Shown here in pieces: positions 1 to 5,700 of a stretch of DNA of 6,946 bases. The notes under the pieces are model-generated. The model was not told where the DNA came from. It saw nothing but the letters and a program-made list of their open reading frames with translations, and made no database searches. This DNA comes from Synergistaceae bacterium (lineage in GTDB: Bacteria; Synergistota; Synergistia; Synergistales; Aminobacteriaceae). Position 1 is the first letter of the stretch, and each line of letters opens with the position of its first letter. The stretch lies in the NCBI GenBank assembly GCA_017448375.1, contig JAFSLR010000200.1, positions 1 to 6,946 of the forward strand, written 5' to 3'. The position numbers were made by a program, and so were the translations under genes.

Positions 1-393
1 ATCACGGCAATTTTCGCGGGCTATATGTTCAGCGAGTCAAGAATCGACTGGGGCGCGGCGTGGCTGTCTGTAACAGTAGGATTCTTGTGTTTCGCAACGA
101 GAATCAAGCCGGAAAAATCACACTCATCATCAGACGATGACAGCAAAGACCTTCATGACCTCGCAATGTTGATCGCTGATTTGTCGGTTATGAGCCTGAA
201 GAATATAGGCAGGACAATTCCCCCCGGAACAAAAGAGATTAACGACATGGAGGAAAAGTTAAGCAGTTTTCTTGACGTTATGCCTTTAAGCAGTGATGAA
301 AGGGATGAAATATCAGAAGAATTTGACCGCCTCAGAGACAGGACAAAACGAAACGAAAGCGGGCGGGCTATAATGAGAAGCGCAAGGCTTTAG
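1..393 (+). CDS. Small membrane protein with charged cytoplasmic tail, 5' end cut by window edge
   Basis: I do not recognise this family. The frame is open from base 1 to the TAG at 391-393. The first in-frame ATG is at 25, but no Shine-Dalgarno stands before it. The residues upstream (ITAIFAGY) are hydrophobic and look like the end of a membrane helix, so I favour a start left of the window; a start at 25 (122 residues) remains possible. A second hydrophobic stretch (WGAAWLSVTVGFLCFATRI) ends in RIKPEK, consistent with an inner-membrane hairpin whose tail lies in the cytoplasm. After a Ser/Asp-rich linker (SHSSSDDDSKD) the tail is charged and probably alpha-helical, with coiled-coil character in the EINDMEEKLSSFL and SSDERDEISEEFDRLRDR stretches. 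The stop is 21 bases before ftsH, so co-transcription is likely. Its role is unknown; a link to FtsH would be guesswork. The reading frame itself is well supported. Confidence 0.7.
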   Translation: MTAIFAGYMFSESRIDWGAAWLSVTVGFLCFATRIKPEKSHSSSDDDSKDLHDLAMLIADLSVMSLKNIGRTIPPGTKEINDMEEKLSSFLDVMPLSSDERDEISEEFDRLRDRTKRNESGRAIMRSARL

Positions 394-401
394 ACTTTCA
401 C

Positions 402-406
402 AGGAG
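402..406 (+). promoter_or_regulatory. Ribosome binding site of ftsH
   Basis: AGGAG lies eight bases before the ATG at 415, in the short gap after the upstream stop codon. It fixes the ftsH start and suggests efficient, independent initiation rather than translational coupling. Confidence 0.8.
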
Positions 407-414
407 ATATTTTC

Positions 415-2307
415 ATGAACAAAGGACAAAAATTTTCTATATGGTATTTTCTCATCGCGTTAATTGTCGCGTGGCTTTTCTCAGAGTATATCTACAAGCC
501 TTACACAGAAGGCAAAACAGAAGTCCCCTACAGCGAGTTCCTTTACGACCTCAGCAACGGAAGAATCGAGAACGCAGACATAACCGACTCACGCATAATT
601 TTCACCCTGAAAGAGAACATCAGCCCCGACAAACGCCCGATAGTTGACGGAAAAATTCTCACAACAAAACGCGCAAAATCTCAGGAGAACGTAAAAAGCT
701 CGGTGAGACTCACAGACCCGTTTTTGATTGAGAGGCTTGCGAGCGCGGATATAAAATTCGGCGGGATTCTTCACAGGGACGGACTAATAGATCTCTTCAT
801 GGGTATATTGCTCCCAATGCTGCCGCTGATAATAATATGGTACTTCATCTTCAGGAACATGCACGGGGGCGGCGGCGGAATATTCTCATTCGGACGAAGC
901 CGGGCTAAAGAATTACAGGGCGAAATGAGCGGGGTACACTTCAGCGACATAGGCGGGGCAGGCGAGGCAGAAGTTGAGCTGCGAGAAATTATAGACTTCC
1001 TCAAAGAACCGAAACACTTCGACAAATTCGGGGCGAAATTACCGCGCGGCGTTCTGCTTGTCGGCCCTCCCGGCACTGGCAAGACTCTTCTCGCTAAGGC
1101 TTGCGCGGGTGAGGCGGGCGTTCCGTTCTTCTTCATCACGGGGTCAAGTTTCGTTGAGATGTTTGTCGGAGTCGGCGCCGCAAGAGTGAGAGACCTTTTT
1201 GAGCAGGCAAAGAAGAAAGCTCCCTGCATAATCTTTGTTGACGAAATTGACGCAATAGGGCAGTCAAGAATGCGCAACTTCAACAGCAATTCAGAGCAAG
1301 AAGCAACATTGAATCAATTACTCGCTGAAATGGACGGATTCGAGCCTAACAACGGAGTCGTAATCATGGGCGCGACTAACAGGCCGGAAATTTTAGACCA
1401 GGCATTATTGAGGCCGGGAAGATTCGACAGACAGATTCAAGTTGTTCTGCCGACAGAGGAAGGACGCGAGGAGATTCTCAAGATTCACACAAAGAATTTG
1501 CCTCTTGACCCCGCAATAAGTTTGAAGTCAATCGCAAAAGTTACGCCGGGTTTCTCTGGTGCTGACCTCGCAAATATCGCAAATGAAGCATCACTCTTAG
1601 CCGCAAGACGGAAGGCCGACAAAGTTTCAATGAATGATTTTGACCTCGCAATAGAGAGAGTCGTTGCAGGTTTGCAGAGAAAGACTCCTTTAACGCCTGA
1701 AGTACGCAAGAAAGTAGCCTATCATGAAACGGGACATGCTTTAGTGTCGTGCTATCTGCCCGGCTCAGATCCCGTTCACAAAGTCAGCATTATTCCCACA
1801 ACAAAGGGTGCATTAGGCTACACACTCAACATGCCGACAGAAGATAAATATCTCGTTACTGAAGCTGAATTGCGCACTCGTATGGCCGTAATGTTAGGCG
1901 GAAGGGCTGCGGAATTGCTCATATTCGGCGAGGCTTCAACAGGAGCATCGAATGACCTCGAACGCGCAACAGAAACCGCCCGCAGAATGGTTACGGAGTT
2001 CGGAATGTCCGAAAAGCTCGGCCCGGTTCGTTATGCATCGCCCTCAATGATGTATTTGCATGGAACATCAGAAGTACGCACTGACATCGGGGAAGGCACA
2101 GCAGGTATTATTGACGGAGAAATCAAGCGGCTTGTCATTGAGGCTCAGGAGAAAGCAGAGTCAATACTCCGTGAGCATGAGAAAATACTTCATGATGTCG
2201 CGGCTGTCTTACAGGAAAAAGAAGTCATAAACAGCGACGAGATTAAAGCGATTGTTGACCGTGAAAATCTTAACACTGAATCAGAATCCGAAAACGTAAC
2301 GCAATAA
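415..2307 (+). CDS. ftsH: ATP-dependent zinc metalloprotease FtsH
   Basis: FtsH is a hexameric, membrane-anchored AAA+ protease that unfolds and degrades misfolded membrane proteins and selected regulators at the cytoplasmic face. All 630 residues are present, a normal length. Order: TM1 about 8-26; a short extracytoplasmic domain about 27-123; TM2 about 124-146; a glycine linker (HGGGGG, 150-155); the AAA+ ATPase; and the M41 peptidase. Visible motifs are Walker A GPPGTGKT (217-224), pore loop MFVG (249-252), Walker B IIFVDEID (272-279), sensor-1 Asn322 in GATNRPE, and the second region of homology RPGRFDR with arginine fingers Arg336 and Arg339. The zinc site is HETGH (437-441, catalytic Glu438), with the third ligand Asp514 in GASND. 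HETGH instead of the commoner HEAGH changes no ligand. The C-tail is short and acidic/polar. Every key residue is present, so it should be active. It probably shares a transcript with the small membrane protein upstream and ends at the terminator at 2335. Confidence 0.98.
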   Translation: MNKGQKFSIWYFLIALIVAWLFSEYIYKPYTEGKTEVPYSEFLYDLSNGRIENADITDSRIIFTLKENISPDKRPIVDGKILTTKRAKSQENVKSSVRLTDPFLIERLASADIKFGGILHRDGLIDLFMGILLPMLPLIIIWYFIFRNMHGGGGGIFSFGRSRAKELQGEMSGVHFSDIGGAGEAEVELREIIDFLKEPKHFDKFGAKLPRGVLLVGPPGTGKTLLAKACAGEAGVPFFFITGSSFVEMFVGVGAARVRDLFEQAKKKAPCIIFVDEIDAIGQSRMRNFNSNSEQEATLNQLLAEMDGFEPNNGVVIMGATNRPEILDQALLRPGRFDRQIQVVLPTEEGREEILKIHTKNLPLDPAISLKSIAKVTPGFSGADLANIANEASLLAARRKADKVSMNDFDLAIERVVAGLQRKTPLTPEVRKKVAYHETGHALVSCYLPGSDPVHKVSIIPTTKGALGYTLNMPTEDKYLVTEAELRTRMAVMLGGRAAELLIFGEASTGASNDLERATETARRMVTEFGMSEKLGPVRYASPSMMYLHGTSEVRTDIGEGTAGIIDGEIKRLVIEAQEKAESILREHEKILHDVAAVLQEKEVINSDEIKAIVDRENLNTESESENVTQ

Positions 2308-2334
2308 TCATAATCACAACAGAAAAATTTTATG

Positions 2335-2364
2335 CCTCCTCTGTAAACGCAGGGGAGGTTTTTT
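2335..2364 (+). terminator. Rho-independent terminator after ftsH
   Basis: CCTCCTCTG (2335-2343) pairs with CAGGGGAGG (2350-2358), giving nine base pairs with one G-T wobble and a six-base loop. TTTTTT (2359-2364) follows at once. It sits 27 bases past the ftsH stop, so it closes that transcript. An A-run at 2323-2327 is offset from the stem and makes weak two-way action only a possibility. Confidence 0.9.
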
Positions 2365-2369
2365 GTGTG

Positions 2370-2378
2370 TGCTATAAT
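2370..2378 (+). promoter_or_regulatory. Extended -10 promoter, probably for the giant exported protein gene
   Basis: TGCTATAAT is a perfect TGnTATAAT extended -10 element for a housekeeping sigma factor, with the -10 hexamer at 2373-2378. No TTGACA-like box lies 16-18 bases upstream; that place is taken by the right arm of the terminator hairpin. Extended -10 promoters can work without a good -35 box. Transcription would start near 2385, giving a leader of about 300 bases before the ATG at 2683. The position, directly after a terminator and ahead of a long gene on the same strand, supports the call; no experiment is implied. Confidence 0.6.
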
Positions 2379-2438
2379 TTTCACAATCCAATTTTCAAAC
2401 AGCAAATGTAAATTTCACACTTTCAAGCAGGAAGGACG

Positions 2439-2603
2439 ATGACATTTTTGTTGAAATATGCCATTGTAAAAAATTTAGGCAGCATCACTCAGAATGTTGT
2501 CATGAGTCAATCCTGCAAAACTGCACACGATTCTGAAAACACAATCACGCTTCATTTATTAGGGAAGGGTTCATCATACAGCCGCGAGGAAAAACCGCCT
2601 TAG
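2439..2603 (+). CDS. Candidate 54-residue leader peptide, unrecognised
   Basis: An ATG at 2439 opens 54 codons ending in TAG at 2601-2603. AGGAAGGA at 2429-2436 stands just upstream, and its AGGA at 2429-2432 is six bases from the ATG, a usable ribosome site. The peptide starts MTFLLKYAIVKN, has a single Cys near the middle and ends in the charged stretch SREEKPP. There is no clear membrane helix, signal peptide or known motif. The frame differs from that of the giant gene, and its stop lies 79 bases before that gene's ATG, so there is no overlap. It could be an upstream regulatory frame in the leader, a small gene of its own, or chance. The good ribosome site is the main support; the composition gives little. 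Confidence 0.25.
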   Translation: MTFLLKYAIVKNLGSITQNVVMSQSCKTAHDSENTITLHLLGKGSSYSREEKPP

Positions 2604-2668
2604 TTAATTCTGGAATGAATCACGGCGCACATAAGGCACAAGGGATTTCATTTCAGAGTTAAACAGAG

Positions 2669-2674
2669 AAGGTG
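2669..2674 (+). promoter_or_regulatory. Ribosome binding site of the giant exported protein gene
   Basis: AAGGTG, complementary to the CACCTT-type end of 16S rRNA, lies eight bases before the ATG at 2683. With the signal peptide that follows directly, it settles the start codon. Confidence 0.75.
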
Positions 2675-2682
2675 AAAAATTC

Positions 2683-2751
2683 ATGCGTAGAAGTAAAATT
2701 GTGTTTTTCTTTGCGTTAATCGCGGCACTTTTCTGCGGAACTGCATGGGCT
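2683..2751 (+). other. Signal peptide of the giant exported protein
   Basis: Residues 1-23 have a basic n-region (RRSK), a hydrophobic core (IVFFFALIAALF) and an A-W-A cleavage site followed by Glu24. This points to Sec export and signal peptidase I cleavage. The two arginines are not followed by a Tat-type motif. Confidence 0.9.
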
Positions 2752-5700
2752 GAAGCGGTTCTTGATCTCAGCATGGACATATACGGCGAATTTCCCACAG
2801 CTTACACCACAAGCACATGGTATGGCAATTATGTCAGCGTGAGCGGCGGGGACGGCGGTTACAAGTTCACGATTATGAGCGGTGATCTGCCTCCTGATTT
2901 CTACATCAGCCAGAGCGAGGGATATTTCTATCTTCGCGGCATACCGAACACGCCCGGCACGTGGGATTTCACACTGAGAGCTGCTGACTGGCGGGATCAC
3001 TACACGGAGAAGGTTTTTTCTGTTACGGTTGCGGGAGAACTCTTTGAGGCATCATCCGATGATATGGAGTTCCATACGCAAAACCATTATCCGGGCTTCG
3101 AGACATCAGGCACAGTCGGCGAATCATACTCAAGTCGCATTTATGTGTACGGCGGAAAGGAAAGTTACACGTTCAGCACTTCGGGCGCGATTCCTCCGGG
3201 GCTGTCTGTCCGGCAGAGCAGCAACTATTTCTATCTTGAGGGAATACCGACAACGGCAGGGACAAACACATTTATCCTGAGAGTCATTGACGCGCGCAAC
3301 GCATACATTGATATTCCCAGCACAATATCAATAGCGGAAGGCTCATACACTGCTCCTTCAGAAGCTGATGACATGGCCATTGCCGGGAGCATTACGACAG
3401 AGATACGAGTAAACGGCAGCTACTCATCAAGCCTGACTCTCAGCGGCGCGGAAAACAGAACATGCAGATGGATGATTTCAAAAGGCGAGCTTCCTCCGGG
3501 TCTGTATCTCAGCAGCAGTTCTTCCAACAGCGTATCGATTAACGGCAAAGCCAATACAGCCGGGGAATACACATTCACCATCAGAGGAATTGACAGCGAC
3601 ACCAACACTTACGCAGAGAGGGAATTTACCATCAAAGTCAACGAGACTCCCGTCAATGATTCTGCGATGTCATTCTCGAACGTTTTCACATCTGAATGGA
3701 AGATGAATGAGAGTTACTCAAGCAATATTTCTCTCAGCGGTCATTCAGGTACTGCATACTTGACAGTAACAAGCGGGGATATTCCTCCCGGGTTAACGCT
3801 GAGTACTGGCAGTTACTACAGCAGCAGCAACAGTAGAACTTGTTACTTATCCGGCACTCCCAGCACAAGCGGAACATACACATTCACGCTCAGAGCTACG
3901 GACAGCAGGTATCATTACGCCGAGAAAGATTTTACGGTGAAGATAAACGATATACCGTATTTAGCGGCTGACATGTCTGTTACGGGTGAATTTCCGCCGG
4001 AGTGGAGAATGAACGAATACTATTATTCAGGCTACTACAGCTATCGTTATTCTTCAGGCTACGTTGTCAGTGTAAGCGGCGGTACAGGCACTAAATATGT
4101 GAATGTGGTAAAGGGCGAGCTTCCTCCGGGATTATCGCTGCGGCTTGATGACTCATACATTTATCTTTACGGCATACCGAACACAGCAGGCTCATACATG
4201 TTCACGCTGAGAATCACAGATAGCAGGAACGCATATACTGACGCTGTATTTACTGTGAAGATAAACGACACGCCTTACTCAGCATCAGACATGTCGATTA
4301 CCGGAGATTTTGCGGCTGAATGGAAGGTGAACGAGAACAACTCAACATCCGCTACTATTACAGGTGCACTCACTACTTCAAGATATTTCACTGATCTGCA
4401 TATGACTGTAGCAAGCGGCGACCTTCCTCCGGGATTATCACTGAGTACTTCTACAAAGAGTGAGTACGACTACAGCGAGGGCCGTTCTCGTTACACCGGG
4501 AACTGTGAGCTTTACGGAATCCCAAGCGCGCCGGGGACATACACATTCACGCTCAGGGCGACAGACTACAGGAATGCCTATGCCGAAAAGGATTTCACCG
4601 TAACAGTGAGCGGCGACAAACCTGCTGACCCTTCCTCAGCTGCGGATATGTCATTGAGCGGCTCATTCCCTGAAAGCTACACCTTAAGCACATGGTATTC
4701 ACAAAGCGTACAGGTGAGCGGCGGAACACCGAGCTATTCATTCAGCATATCAGGCGGCGCACTTCCTCCGGGATTCTACATCCGGCAGGACAACGGAACT
4801 TTCTACCTTGAGGGAGTCCCGAATACGGCCGGGGAATACAAGTTCACGCTGAGAGTAATAGACAGGCGCAACGCTTACACCGAGAAAGAATATACTGTTA
4901 AGATCAACGGCGACCACACTAAAGGCGACGGCATGTCAATAACCGGGAGGCTGCCCGATGCTTACACAACTTCTTCATGGTACACTAACTCAACGCCTTT
5001 GAAGATAATCGGCGGGAACGGCACTTACACATTCAAGATCACAAGCGGCGGCCTTCCTCCGGGGTTCTATGTCAGGCAGGGAACACCAAACTATTCAGGC
5101 TATTATGATGACAGCGGCCGCTATTACACCTACAATAATGAAAATTTCTATGTTGAAGGCATTCCGACGAAACCGGGAACATATACATTCACGCTTCAGA
5201 TTACGGACAGCAGCGACAAATACGTCGAACGAAACCTCACGCTGAATGTATACGGAAATGAGCTGACAGTCCCCGAACCCGCTGACCCTGTGAAGATAAC
5301 AACGACTTCACTGAAGAACGCTCTTATGGGAGAAGCATACAGCCAGGACATAACATATGCCGGGACTGCAACGTCATGGAGCATAACGAGCGGAGATCTT
5401 CCGGCGGGCTTGTCTCTTGACGCTTCAACGGGGAAAATCTCAGGGACTGTAGCAGACACCGCAATAGACCACAACGCAGCTTCAGCGAAAGCATACACGT
5501 TCACAGTTCTCGCGGCGAATGATTCGGGCGGAAAGTCATCACAGACTCTCACTATAAGCGTGTCGGAGCGCGTGCATTTCACGACAGACGCAGCACTTCC
5601 CAACGGCAAAGTCGGTGAACCATACGAGGCCACAATCAATGTCAGCGGAACAGCTGTAGACAGCATATCCAGGTATAATACTACATTGCCCAGCGGACTC

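Larger units (their letters stand above)
2385..2682 (+). other. Long untranslated leader / intergenic stretch of about 300 bases
   Basis: This is the space between the predicted transcription start and the ATG of the giant gene. It is noticeably more AT-rich than the coding DNA on either side. I recognise no riboswitch class, tRNA, insertion sequence or CRISPR repeat in it. It holds one candidate small reading frame (2439-2603) and a few short complementary pairs: TTTCAA 2421-2426 with TTGAAA 2451-2456, ATGACA 2439-2444 with TGTCAT 2498-2503, and GCCTTA 2597-2602 with TAAGGC 2632-2637. The first two pairs involve the ribosome site and start of the small frame. None is long enough to be convincing alone. 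A regulatory 5' leader is plausible but unproven. Confidence 0.4.

Noticed and set aside
771..1289. 172-codon reading frame on the minus strand inside ftsH
   Set aside because: It lies wholly opposite a clear, fully conserved ftsH region (linker and AAA+ domain). Its translation is rich in Ser/Pro/Thr and has no motif: an antisense shadow.
2597..2637. GCCTTA/TAAGGC inverted repeat in the leader, considered as a terminator or operator
   Set aside because: Only six pairs with a 29-base loop and no T-run; such pairs are expected by chance in 300 bases. Kept only as a remark in the leader entry.
2734..2742. Lipoprotein signal (Cys18 in the signal peptide)
   Set aside because: The residue before Cys is Phe, where a lipobox needs a small residue (Gly/Ala/Ser). 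A good A-W-A signal peptidase I site follows five residues later.
2604..3000. Two overlapping minus-strand frames across the leader and the signal-peptide region
   Set aside because: Both are opposite the well-supported start, signal peptide and unit 1 of the giant gene. Neither has a promoter or recognisable motif.
3029..3280. Plus-strand frame of 83 codons overlapping the giant gene in another frame
   Set aside because: It runs through Ig-like unit 2 in the wrong frame and has basic, low-complexity composition with no ribosome site of note.
5196..5666. 156-codon reading frame on the minus strand inside the giant gene
   Set aside because: It is opposite type A/B repeat units whose protein pattern is strong and periodic. 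The minus-strand translation shows no repeat logic or domain.
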